Shown here piece by piece: positions 9,016 through 16,869 of a stretch of 64,000 nucleotides of DNA. Made by a program: the position numbers and the translations under genes. Every line of letters begins with the position of its first letter. Positions within the stretch are counted from its first letter, which is position 1. This DNA comes from Nonomuraea rhodomycinica (GTDB lineage: Bacteria; Actinomycetota; Actinomycetes; Streptosporangiales; Streptosporangiaceae). The notes below the pieces were generated by a model that was not told the origin of the DNA, made no database searches, and saw only the letters and a list, made by a program, of their open reading frames with translations. The stretch spans positions 310,001 through 374,000 of the forward strand of contig NZ_JABWGO010000007.1 of NCBI RefSeq assembly GCF_013363995.1, given 5' to 3'.

Positions 9016-9051
9016 GCGGCCCCTCGTTCAGGTGCTGCGGCCCCTCATTCA
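9016..9051. promoter_or_regulatory. Direct repeat with 21-bp period in divergent promoter region
   Basis: GCGGCCCCTCGTTCA at 9016-9030 is repeated as GCGGCCCCTCATTCA at 9037-9051 (14 of 15 identical). The 21-base period equals two helical turns, as expected for two regulator molecules on one DNA face between the desaturase and the P450 operon. Confidence 0.55.
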
Positions 9052-9159
9052 AAGGCCGTGTCCCCGGCCCACGGCAATGGCCGGGAAGTGACGACATCGT
9101 CACCGTGAGGAATCAAAACACTGCGCACCGTAACCCTGAGCCGGCGCCGCGTCCCTGTC

Positions 9160-9165
9160 TAGATT
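9160..9165 (+). promoter_or_regulatory. Possible -10 element of the P450-dioxygenase operon
   Basis: TAGATT at 9160-9165 resembles actinobacterial -10 boxes and would start transcription near 9172, between the upstream GTG and the preferred ATG at 9226. No clear -35 is visible. Confidence 0.3.
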
Positions 9166-9225
9166 GTGGCTACACAACGTGATGATCTCTTTTCGCTCCG
9201 GCTTCAGACGGAAGGGGCCACTGGC

Positions 9226-10533
9226 ATGGGCGCTGCCGGTCCGACGACCACGGGCGGCTATCTCGACCGGTACGACGAGGCGCTGGCCCGCGACCCGGTG
9301 TCCGCGTTCGGCCTCGTGCGGGAGTGGATGCGCACCGACTGGCGCGACCTGTTCGCCGAGCTGCGCGAGCGGCGCCCCGTCTTCGTCACGCCCGCCTTCA
9401 CGGTGGTGACCCGCTTCGCCGACGTGATGGAGGTGCTCTCCCACGAGTCGGTCTTCTCGGTGCGCGCCTTCGGCCCGCGCCTGGACGCCGCGCTGGGCGG
9501 CCCGTTCATGCTGGGCCGTGACGCCACGGCGATGAACTGGCGCGACCGGGGCCTCATGCAGGTCATGCTCGACCAGCGCGACACGGCCCGGGTGCGCGAG
9601 CTGGCCGGGCGCGTCGCCGACGAGGCGCTCGACGCCGCCTGGCCGCACGGCCGCATCGAGGCCGTCCACGCCCTGTTCCGCCACGTCGCGCTGGAGGTCT
9701 GCGCGACGTACTTCGGCCTCCCCGGCCCCGACCGGCAGACCCTGTCGCGGTGGACGCGGGCGATCGTCACCGACGGCTTCGCCAACTTCGCCGGCGACCC
9801 CGACCTCCAGGCCGCGTCGGTGCAGGCGGGCGCCGACATGACGGCGTACCTGCGCGACCGGCTCGCCGAGCTGCGGGCCGCCCGGCGCGCCGGGGAGCAG
9901 CCGCCCGACCACGTGTTCGCCCGGCTCGCGGGCACCGCCCTGCCCGCCGGGATCGGCGTGGACGACGAGCGCGTCGTGGTCAACATGGCCGGGCTGCCGC
10001 TCGGCTTCGTGGAGAGCGCGCCCGGCGCCATGGCCGAGGCGGTCGAGCAGCTCCTGCTGCGTCCCGAGGTGCTGGCGCGGGCCGTCGAGGCGGCCGCCGA
10101 GCCCGATCCCGCCCGCTTCGACGCCCACGTCTGGGAGGCGCTGCGGTTCAACCCGTTCTTCAAGCTGCTTCCCCGGCTGTGCGAGCGCGACCACGTGCTC
10201 GCCGCCGGCACCCCGCGGGCCACGCTCGTCCCCGCGGGCACGTTCGTGCTCGCCGCCCCGGCCTCGGCCATGTTCGACGAGGACGTGGTGGCCGAGCCCG
10301 ACGCGTTCCGCCTCGACCGGCCCGGCCACCACCACCTGTTCTTCGGTCACGGCCACCACGCCTGCCTCGGCGTCCATCCCGCCAGGGTCGTCATCTGCGA
10401 GGTCGTCCGCCGCCTGCTGCTGCGCCCCGGCGTACGCCTGCTCCCGCCGCCGGAAGGGCGGCTCGTCCGCTCGCACGGGATCTTCCCCGACCGGTTCGTC
10501 CTCGGCCTCGGCGGCGAGGGGGAGCGGGCATGA
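9226..10533 (+). CDS. Cytochrome P450, probably a hydroperoxide-processing type
   Basis: 435 residues from ATG 9226, which has GGAAGGGG eight bases upstream; a GTG at 9166 lacks one. The heme loop FFGHGHHACLGVH gives the thiolate ligand Cys380, and EALR (304-307) is the ExxR motif. The I-helix (about 251-270) reads VVNMAGLPLGFVESA: the usual AGxxT with an acid-Thr pair is missing, Pro258-Leu259 standing in its place. This loss is known in P450s that rearrange fatty-acid hydroperoxides without activating O2 (CYP74, prostacyclin synthase, the P450 half of fungal Ppo enzymes). It overlaps the next gene by ATGA, so it is coupled to a cyclooxygenase-like enzyme; a hydroperoxide isomerase role is inferred. 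Confidence 0.9.
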   Translation: MGAAGPTTTGGYLDRYDEALARDPVSAFGLVREWMRTDWRDLFAELRERRPVFVTPAFTVVTRFADVMEVLSHESVFSVRAFGPRLDAALGGPFMLGRDATAMNWRDRGLMQVMLDQRDTARVRELAGRVADEALDAAWPHGRIEAVHALFRHVALEVCATYFGLPGPDRQTLSRWTRAIVTDGFANFAGDPDLQAASVQAGADMTAYLRDRLAELRAARRAGEQPPDHVFARLAGTALPAGIGVDDERVVVNMAGLPLGFVESAPGAMAEAVEQLLLRPEVLARAVEAAAEPDPARFDAHVWEALRFNPFFKLLPRLCERDHVLAAGTPRATLVPAGTFVLAAPASAMFDEDVVAEPDAFRLDRPGHHHLFFGHGHHACLGVHPARVVICEVVRRLLLRPGVRLLPPPEGRLVRSHGIFPDRFVLGLGGEGERA

Positions 10534-12149
10534 CCAGCGCGCGCGGCATCGCGGTCGACGGGGCCGCCAACCGGCTCAGGTTCCTGGCGCTCACCAACGG
10601 CCGGCCGTTCTGGGACCTGGCGCAGGCCGTCCCGCCGCTCCGGCGGCGCCTCAACGCCTCGTTGATCGACCACGCGGTCCGCGAGATGCCCCCGCGGCCC
10701 GAGCCGCTGAGCACGATGGCCGGCTACACCTCCTGGGCGTCGCTCACCGACCGCACCTACAGCGGCAGGCACCTGCCCCCGCACACCGCGACCGGCGACG
10801 GCCGGCCCACTCCCGAGCGGGCCGCCGAGCTGTTCACCCGCGGCGACGCCATGATCCCCTGCCCGCGCTCCACGGTGCTGTTCGCCTACTTCGCCCAGTG
10901 GTTCACCGACGGCTTCCTGCGCGGCGACGTCAACATCCCGCGCGACCCGCGCAAGAACAGCTCCAACCACCACATCGACCTCAACCAGCTCTACGGCCTG
11001 CGCCCGGACGCGACGGCGGCGCTGCGCGCGTTCGACGGCGGGCTGCTCAAGAGCCAGCTCATCGACGGCGGCGAGTTCCCGCCCCACCTGTGCGAGAACG
11101 GCAAGATCAAGCCGGAGTTCGCGCCGCTGAGCGTGATCCGCTTCGACGAGCTCACCGACGCCCAGCGCGACACCCTGTTCGCCACCGGCAGCGACCGGGG
11201 CAACATCCAGATCGGCTTCACCATGCTCACGGTGCTGTTCCTGCGCGAGCACAACAGGGTGGCCCGGCAGCTCGCCGAGGCCCATCCGCGCTGGGACGAC
11301 GAGCGGCTGTTCCAGACCGCCCGCAACATCCTCATCGTGCTGCTCATCAAGCTGGTGGTCGAGGAGTACATCAACCACATCACCCCGTACCACTTCCGCT
11401 TCACCCTCGACCCGCGGCTGACGACGCTGCTGGCCCGCGCGCCCTGGCACCGCGAGAACTGGGCGTCGGTCGAGTTCAACCTGGTCTACCGCTGGCACGG
11501 CCTGATCCCCTCGCGGCTGTCGGTGGGCGGGCGCGAACTGCCGATGGCCGACACGCTCGTGGGCGGCGCGCTGATCCCCGGACCGGGCCTCGGCCGGCTC
11601 TTCGAGGACGCCTCCCGCCAGCGCGCCGGCCGGATCGGCCTGTTCAACACCGACCCGCTGCTGCGGGAGGTGGACGCGGCCAGCATCGCCGACTCCCGGG
11701 CCCTGGACCTGGCGCCCTACAACAGCTACCGCGAGCACTGCCGCTTCCCCCGGGTGCGCCGCTTCGAGCACGTCTCCGGCGACCGGCGGGTCAGCGGCGC
11801 GCTGCGGGAGCTGTATCGCGGCGTGGACGACCTCGACCTGTACGTGGGGCTGTTCGCCGAGGAGCCCGGATCTCCCGACGCCATCCTGCCGCCGCTCCTC
11901 ACGAAGATCATCGCGATCGACGCGTTCTCCCAGGCGCTGACCAACCCGCTGCTGGCGCCGCGGGTGTTCAACGCCGCCACCTTCTCGCCGACCGGCATGC
12001 GGATCATCGCCACCACCAGGACGCTGTCGGACGTGGTGCGCCGCAACGTGCCCGAGGACCCGCGTCCCCGCTTCGTCAGCATGACCCGCGCCGTCGTCCC
12101 CGGCGCCGCCGCCTCCCGCCCCGGCACGACCCGCGGCGCGCGCCGATGA
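10530..12149 (+). CDS. Cyclooxygenase-like heme fatty-acid dioxygenase (animal peroxidase superfamily)
   Basis: 539 residues. Aligned from memory with mammalian COX: VLFAYFAQWFTDGFL matches the distal heme region, LREHNRV and HPRWDDERLFQTAR match almost exactly, and FNLVYRWHGLIP carries the catalytic Tyr320 (COX Tyr385) and proximal His323 (COX His388); ASRQRAGRIG and NPLLAPRVF follow in order. The EGF and membrane-binding parts are absent. Distal Gln123 (COX Gln203) is kept but the distal peroxidase His207 is Asp127, which should weaken peroxidase activity and leave a fatty-acid hydroperoxide as product. ATGA overlaps on both sides join it to the P450 and the lipase-like gene. Oxylipin synthesis is a strong inference; the substrate is unknown. 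Confidence 0.9.
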   Translation: MTSARGIAVDGAANRLRFLALTNGRPFWDLAQAVPPLRRRLNASLIDHAVREMPPRPEPLSTMAGYTSWASLTDRTYSGRHLPPHTATGDGRPTPERAAELFTRGDAMIPCPRSTVLFAYFAQWFTDGFLRGDVNIPRDPRKNSSNHHIDLNQLYGLRPDATAALRAFDGGLLKSQLIDGGEFPPHLCENGKIKPEFAPLSVIRFDELTDAQRDTLFATGSDRGNIQIGFTMLTVLFLREHNRVARQLAEAHPRWDDERLFQTARNILIVLLIKLVVEEYINHITPYHFRFTLDPRLTTLLARAPWHRENWASVEFNLVYRWHGLIPSRLSVGGRELPMADTLVGGALIPGPGLGRLFEDASRQRAGRIGLFNTDPLLREVDAASIADSRALDLAPYNSYREHCRFPRVRRFEHVSGDRRVSGALRELYRGVDDLDLYVGLFAEEPGSPDAILPPLLTKIIAIDAFSQALTNPLLAPRVFNAATFSPTGMRIIATTRTLSDVVRRNVPEDPRPRFVSMTRAVVPGAAASRPGTTRGARR

Positions 12150-14371
12150 CCGCCGACCTCAACGCGTCCGGCGAGCCGCCGCATGGCCCGGGGGCTGACG
12201 CGGCCGGTCAGGGGGGTGACGCGACCGGTCCGGCCGCGGAGTCGTTGCGGGGGGCGGCGCGTGAGCTGGTCGACATCGGGGTCGTGATCCGCGGGGCGGC
12301 CGTCCACGCGACGGCCGCCCTCACCGACGGCGCCCTGCTCCAGGCCCTGCCGCACGCGCCCTCCCCGGGCTGGCGGACCCAGCGGGCGCTGCTGCGCGCG
12401 ATCACCAACGGCAGGGGCCTCGGGTGGGCGCCCGCGGGCAGCCGCTCCGCCTCCGTGGCCGCCGCGCTGGGCGCGCTCGCGGGCGCGGAGAGCCTGGCCG
12501 TACGCGTCCTGGCCACCTCCTTGCGGCTGCGGGTCGAGGCCGTCGCCCTCGACCACCCGGAGCTGACCGGCGACCCCATGCTCAGCCGGCTCATCGAGGC
12601 GGCCGCGGCGGACCGCGACCTGGAGGCCGTCCGCGCCCTGCGCGCGCTGCTCGGCGACCGCGGCGCCGTACGCGTCCTCAGCCAGCTCGCCCCGGTCTTC
12701 GGCGAGGTGCTCGCCCTGCGGGCGCTGCTCGACGAGAACCCGCTCAACGACGCCACCGCCTGGCTGATCGCCACGGGAACGGGCTACGCCACGGCCGACC
12801 CGGTCACCGGCATGAGCAACCGGGCCGTGGCCGTGCTCGACCGGGGCGAGGGGGCCGCGCGCCGGGTCGAGCCGGCCGAGGCCGAGTCCGCGCGGCTGGC
12901 CACGAAGGGATCCCTGCTCGGCTTCCTCGGCAACCTCAGCGTGATCGGCACCACGGGCCGCGTCCTCATCCAGAGCGTCGAGGGCCCCGACGGGGTGGTG
13001 CGCCACGTCGTCCAGGCGCCCGGCATGCGGGCCGGGCGGCCCGACCACGACTCGCCGCAGGACCTGCTCGGCGCCTTCAGCAGCGCCGTCCTGGCCGCGA
13101 GCCCGTACAGCCGCGCCCTGGCCAAGGCCGTCGCCGACTACGGCTTGCCCGAGGGCGCCGAGGTGGCTCTGATCGGGCACAGCGCGGGGGGCGCGGCCGT
13201 CATGAACCTGGCGCAGGACCCCGGGTTCTGCGCCCGCCACACCGTCACCCACGCCATCGCGGTCGGCGCGCCCGTCGACTTCAAGCGGCCCGCCGACCCG
13301 GACACCTGGGTCGCCAGCGTCACCAACCAGCACGACATCGTCCCCACTCTCGACGGCCAGGGCGCCGGCGGCTGCTTCGACCTGCATCCCGACTGGTACG
13401 TGGTGGACTACTCCGACGCCACCCACCTGTTCCCGCTCTGCCACAGCATCGACCGCTACATCGCCAACATCGCCACCGACCTGCCCGAGGCCCGCGACCA
13501 CATCGACGGGCGCCTCGCGCCGTACCGGGGGCCGGTCGTGCGCTCGCAGGTCTACCGGCTGTTCGACCACCCGCCCGAACCCGAGGGGTTCCCCTTCCTG
13601 ACCGTGCCGACCCACGCGGTGCCCGGTCCGGGCGGCCGGGTGGAGCTGCCGATCCGCTGTCACGACGGCGGCGCGCTCACCGCGTACTTCGCCGCGGACC
13701 CGGCGGTGGCGGCGGCCCTCCTGGAGGGCACCGGGCTCGGCCCCGCCGTGCGGGTCGCCGGCCGTGCCCTCGTCGCCGTCCACGCCGCCTGGAACCGGCG
13801 TACCAGCGTGGGCGTCCACCGCGAGCTCCACGTCGGGGTCGTCGTGCCCGGCCCGTGGCGGGCCCGCGGGCCGCTCGGCTGGTACGACCTGGTGCGCGGG
13901 GCCGACCGGCGGCGTTCGGGCGTCTTCCTGGCCGGCTCCGTGGTGGACACCGCCGTCGTCGCCGCCCTGGCGCCGCGGCTGTGGGGCGGCGAGCCGTCGC
14001 TGCTGCCGCTGGAGTTCGGGCTGGCCAGGGGCGTCGCCCGCATCACCGCCGGGGCGGAGGCTCGCGGCGACGGAGAGCGGCTGCTCGTCCTGGGCGGGCG
14101 GCTCGGCCCCGGGCTGCCGGTGAGCGAGCGCGACCTGGTCGGCTACGCGCGGGCGGCGGGCACGACGCTGCGCTCCTGCGTACGGGCCCGCGGCCGGGCG
14201 CTGCTGCACCCCGCGCCCCGGCTCCGGCTCACTGTGGAGCCCGGATCGGCCCACCCGCTGGCCCGCCTGCTGCGCGAGCTGGGTCTCGACGGCGCCCGCC
14301 CGCTGCTCTGCCTGTCGGCCGCCGCCCGCCGGACCCTGCGTGACGCCGCCGTCCCGGTGCCGACCACCTGA
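12146..14371 (+). CDS. Lipase-like alpha/beta hydrolase with an extra C-terminal domain
   Basis: 741 residues; ATG 12146 overlaps the dioxygenase stop (ATGA). After about 250 mainly helical residues comes an alpha/beta-hydrolase with GHSAGG (Ser346), NQHDIVP (Asp397) and LCHSIDRY (His433) as a plausible triad, the spacing of lipases and esterases. Residues about 480-741 form a separate domain (FPFLTVPTH..., CHDGGALTAYFAADP..., VGVHRELHVGVVVPG) that resembles the acetoacetate-decarboxylase-like fold; this is a weak memory-based match. It may release fatty acid for the dioxygenase or hydrolyse or further process the product. No signal peptide is evident, so action is cytosolic or at the inner membrane face. 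Confidence 0.82.
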   Translation: MTADLNASGEPPHGPGADAAGQGGDATGPAAESLRGAARELVDIGVVIRGAAVHATAALTDGALLQALPHAPSPGWRTQRALLRAITNGRGLGWAPAGSRSASVAAALGALAGAESLAVRVLATSLRLRVEAVALDHPELTGDPMLSRLIEAAAADRDLEAVRALRALLGDRGAVRVLSQLAPVFGEVLALRALLDENPLNDATAWLIATGTGYATADPVTGMSNRAVAVLDRGEGAARRVEPAEAESARLATKGSLLGFLGNLSVIGTTGRVLIQSVEGPDGVVRHVVQAPGMRAGRPDHDSPQDLLGAFSSAVLAASPYSRALAKAVADYGLPEGAEVALIGHSAGGAAVMNLAQDPGFCARHTVTHAIAVGAPVDFKRPADPDTWVASVTNQHDIVPTLDGQGAGGCFDLHPDWYVVDYSDATHLFPLCHSIDRYIANIATDLPEARDHIDGRLAPYRGPVVRSQVYRLFDHPPEPEGFPFLTVPTHAVPGPGGRVELPIRCHDGGALTAYFAADPAVAAALLEGTGLGPAVRVAGRALVAVHAAWNRRTSVGVHRELHVGVVVPGPWRARGPLGWYDLVRGADRRRSGVFLAGSVVDTAVVAALAPRLWGGEPSLLPLEFGLARGVARITAGAEARGDGERLLVLGGRLGPGLPVSERDLVGYARAAGTTLRSCVRARGRALLHPAPRLRLTVEPGSAHPLARLLRELGLDGARPLLCLSAAARRTLRDAAVPVPTT

Positions 14372-14448
14372 CCTGGCGGAACGCGGCCGGTGGGCCGCGC
14401 CGGTGCCGCCACCGTCCGCGAGTGCCGACCATCTGATCGGAGGACCAC

Positions 14449-14805
14449 ATGCGCCGTCACCCCGCTCGGCGATCGGCCCGGCGTCCGGCCGACCCGGCGT
14501 CGATCATCGCGCACGCCGTCGTGCTGGAGACCGACGCCCGCGCGCTGGCCGAGTGCGCCGAGCGCCTGCGTGGGATCACCGAGCGGCTGGAGGCGGGCGG
14601 TGTCGCGCCGCGCTGGCTGCGCCAGGCGGTGAACGCCCACCTGGCCGCCTGCGTGACCGCCGCCGCCGACCTCACCACGGCCGCCGCCCACCTGCGCCAC
14701 TACGCCGACAGCGTCCGCTCCGCCGACAGCGTCCGCTCCGCCGACAGCGTCCGCTCCGCCGACAGCGTCCGTCCCGCCGACAGCGTCCGCCCTGCTGGGC
14801 GCTGA
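14449..14805 (+). CDS. Small Ala-rich protein ending in five DSVRxA repeats
   Basis: 118 residues, good ribosome site GGAGG before ATG 14449, last gene of the oxylipin-like operon (77 bases after the lipase). An Arg/Pro-rich start leads to an amphipathic helical region (19-80) and then to five tandem copies of a six-residue unit DSVRSA / DSVRPA, encoded by an 18-bp DNA repeat. The function is unknown; the helical part could bind lipid or membrane. Confidence 0.65.
   Translation: MRRHPARRSARRPADPASIIAHAVVLETDARALAECAERLRGITERLEAGGVAPRWLRQAVNAHLAACVTAAADLTTAAAHLRHYADSVRSADSVRSADSVRSADSVRPADSVRPAGR
14705..14793. repeat. 18-bp tandem repeat inside a coding region
   Basis: Five consecutive units of GCCGACAGCGTCCGCTCC with only one to three changes in the last units (14705-14793). 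The array is in frame and is likely variable in copy number between strains. Confidence 0.85.
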
Positions 14806-14807
14806 CC

Positions 14808-14946
14808 TCACCGGGCCGCCGCGTCCTGCAGGGGGAAGTGGCAGGCCGCCGCGTGCGCCGGCTCGCCGGCCGACGGCGCCAGGGCGGCGCCTCCCGGGCG
14901 CACACGTCCTCGGCCTTCCAGCAGCGGGTCCGGAACCTGGGACTGA
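14808..14946 (-). pseudogene. Remnant of a peptide ABC-transporter ATPase (Dpp/Opp type)
   Basis: Reading the minus strand, one frame gives FRTRCWKAEDVCARE and, after a one-base shift, the next frame gives ALAPSAGEPAHAAACHF and ends at a TGA (14808-14810). Together these are the C-terminal Cys-rich tail (oligo_HPY region) of DppD/DppF/OppD-type ATPases. The rest of the gene is gone. It points to a lost peptide or sugar-type transporter next to the dehydratase and its IclR regulator. Confidence 0.65.
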
Positions 14947-14993
14947 TCATGATCCTTCCGATGGTCTGCCCTGGGTGCCGGGCGGGCCGCGTG

Positions 14994-15923
14994 CTAGGCG
15001 ACGGCTGTCGCGCCGAGGGCGGCCAGGCCGCGGTCGATGATGCGGGCCAGTTGCTCGCGGTGCTCCGGGGTGACCTGGGCCAGCGGCGCCCGCACGGGGC
15101 CGCAGGATCGCCCGCGCAGGTCGAGGCCGGCCTTGACGAGCGACACGGCGTACCCGGGGGTCGTCTGGCGCAGCCGGGCGAGCGGCGCGTAGAACTCGCG
15201 CAGCAGCAGCTCCTGGGTCGCGTCGTCGCCCGTGTCGAACGCCCGGAAGAACGCGGTGGCGACCTCGGGGAGGAAGGCGAGCACCGCCGAGGAGTAGGCG
15301 CGGGCCCCGACGCCGGCGTAGGAGCGGGCGTAGATCTCGGCGGTCGGCAGGCCGTTGAGCAGGGGGAGCCGCCCGCCGGTGGCGGTGTGGATGAGCTGGA
15401 GCAGCTCCATGTCGCCGTGCCCGTCCTTGAGCGCGACGATGTTGTCCACCTCGGCGAGCTCGGCCACCGCCTCGGGGGAGAAGATCGCGGTGCCGCGCTG
15501 GTAGAGGATCACGCCCAGGTCCGTGGCCGCGGCCACCTCCCGGTAGTGCGCCACGAGCCCGGCCGGCGGGCCGACCTGGAGGTACGGCGGGAGAGCGAGC
15601 ACGCCGTCGGCTCCGGCGGCCTCGGCGGCGCGGGTGAACTCCACGGCCGTCCGCGTGCCGCCGCCCACTCCCGCGAGCACGGGCACGGCTCCGGCGACGT
15701 GCTCGACGGCGGTCCTGACCACCGCCTGCTGCTCGCCGGCCGTCAGCGACGCCAGCTCGCCGGTCCCGCAGGCGACGAAGATCGCCCTGGGTTCGGCGGC
15801 GAGCATGTCGTCGAGGTGGGTTCGGAAACGGGCCAGGTCCACGTCCCCGGTCTCCGTGAACGGCGTGACGGGGAAGGCGAGCAAACCGGAGAGCGAGGCG
15901 ACTCGCGACAGGGCGGGGGTCAT
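14994..15923 (-). CDS. 5-dehydro-4-deoxyglucarate dehydratase-like (DapA superfamily)
   Basis: 309 residues from ATG 15923 (AGAGG nine bases upstream); a TTG at 15932 is an alternative. The DapA/NAL-fold signature is present: GLLAFPVTPF at the start, GTGE (phosphate or carboxylate loop), ILYQRGT with the catalytic Tyr, and VALKDGHGD with the Schiff-base Lys. The opening and the GTGE variant fit KdgD, which decarboxylates and dehydrates 5-keto-4-deoxyglucarate to 2-oxoglutarate semialdehyde in glucarate/galactarate breakdown. The divergent IclR regulator supports a sugar-acid role. Confidence 0.85.
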   Translation of the reverse strand: MTPALSRVASLSGLLAFPVTPFTETGDVDLARFRTHLDDMLAAEPRAIFVACGTGELASLTAGEQQAVVRTAVEHVAGAVPVLAGVGGGTRTAVEFTRAAEAAGADGVLALPPYLQVGPPAGLVAHYREVAAATDLGVILYQRGTAIFSPEAVAELAEVDNIVALKDGHGDMELLQLIHTATGGRLPLLNGLPTAEIYARSYAGVGARAYSSAVLAFLPEVATAFFRAFDTGDDATQELLLREFYAPLARLRQTTPGYAVSLVKAGLDLRGRSCGPVRAPLAQVTPEHREQLARIIDRGLAALGATAVA

Positions 15924-15938
15924 CAACGGCAACCTCTT

Positions 15939-15978
15939 GTCTATATATGGAGACGGCGTCTATATTTGTAGCCGAGAC
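15939..15978. promoter_or_regulatory. Operator-like repeats between dehydratase and IclR genes
   Basis: GTCTATAT occurs at 15939-15946 and 15958-15965, each followed by an inverted GAGAC (15950-15954 and 15974-15978). The 19-base period and the imperfect dyad GTCTATATATGGAGAC (15939-15954) look like binding sites for the adjacent IclR protein. Confidence 0.5.
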
Positions 15979-16016
15979 ATTAAGTTGGCGTTTCCGCAGG
16001 CGTCAAGAGGTGGTCG

Positions 16017-16805
16017 ATGACGAAACAGGTTCTGGAGCCTTCCGCCGAGCCCGGCGAAGGAGGAGGTGGTGGCGTCCGCAGCGTCAAGTCGGCCGAGCGG
16101 ACCATCGCGGTGCTCGAATACCTGAGCTCCGCGGCTCAGGCGTGCTCGCTGCGCGAGGTGGTGACCGCCCTCGGCATGCCGCGGGCCAGCGGTTACGCGC
16201 TGCTGACCACACTGGTAAACACCGGCTGGGTCGAGACCGACGGCAACGGCCGCTACCGGATCGGCATCCGCGCCCTGCGCGCGGGGGCCGCGTACGTCGA
16301 GCGGGACGACGTCGTCCAGCGGGCGCAGCCCGTGATGGACGACCTGCACCGCGACCTGGGCGAGACCGTGCACCTGGCGCGACTCGACGGCGCCGAGGTC
16401 GTCTACCTGGCCACCAACATCTCGCGGCACTCCCTCGCCGTGGTCTCCAGGCCCGGCCGGCGCCTGCCGTCGTGGGCGACCGGGCTCGGCAAGGTGATCC
16501 TGGCCGGGCGTCCCTGGGAGGAGGTGGACGCGCTGCTGCCGCCGGTTCTGCAGGCGCGGACCGAGCACACGATCACCGACCGGGCGGCGCTGCGCGCGGA
16601 GCTGGAGGAGATCCGGCGCCGGGGCCACGCCGTGGACGAGCAGGAGTCGACCATCGGCCTGCGCTGCTTCGCCGTCGCCCTCGACTTCGGCCCGGCTCCG
16701 AACGAGGCGCTGAGCTGCTCCATCCCCATCGTCCGGCTCAGCCCCGAGCGGGAGGAGGCGATCGTGGCCGCCCTGCTGCGGGCCCGGGAGCGCATCATCC
16801 GCTGA
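16017..16805 (+). CDS. IclR-family transcriptional regulator
   Basis: 262 residues, ATG 16017 with AGAGG six bases upstream. The N-terminal winged helix (about 20-85: SAERTIAVLEYLSS ... LREVVTALGMPRASGYALLTTLV) and the C-terminal IclR effector domain (about 95-258, with ATGLGKVILAG and a conserved Cys in ALSCSIPI) are typical. It is divergent from the KdgD-like gene and probably controls it in response to a sugar acid or keto acid. Confidence 0.92.
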   Translation: MTKQVLEPSAEPGEGGGGGVRSVKSAERTIAVLEYLSSAAQACSLREVVTALGMPRASGYALLTTLVNTGWVETDGNGRYRIGIRALRAGAAYVERDDVVQRAQPVMDDLHRDLGETVHLARLDGAEVVYLATNISRHSLAVVSRPGRRLPSWATGLGKVILAGRPWEEVDALLPPVLQARTEHTITDRAALRAELEEIRRRGHAVDEQESTIGLRCFAVALDFGPAPNEALSCSIPIVRLSPEREEAIVAALLRARERIIR

Positions 16806-16869
16806 GCGTCGTCAGGACCCTGGAGGTCATCGGGGGTACGCCCGCCGGGCATGGCGGTCCGGGAGCGGG

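Noticed and set aside
14705-14793. CRISPR-like array
   Set aside because: Units are contiguous without spacers and in frame with a gene; no cas genes are present anywhere in the window.
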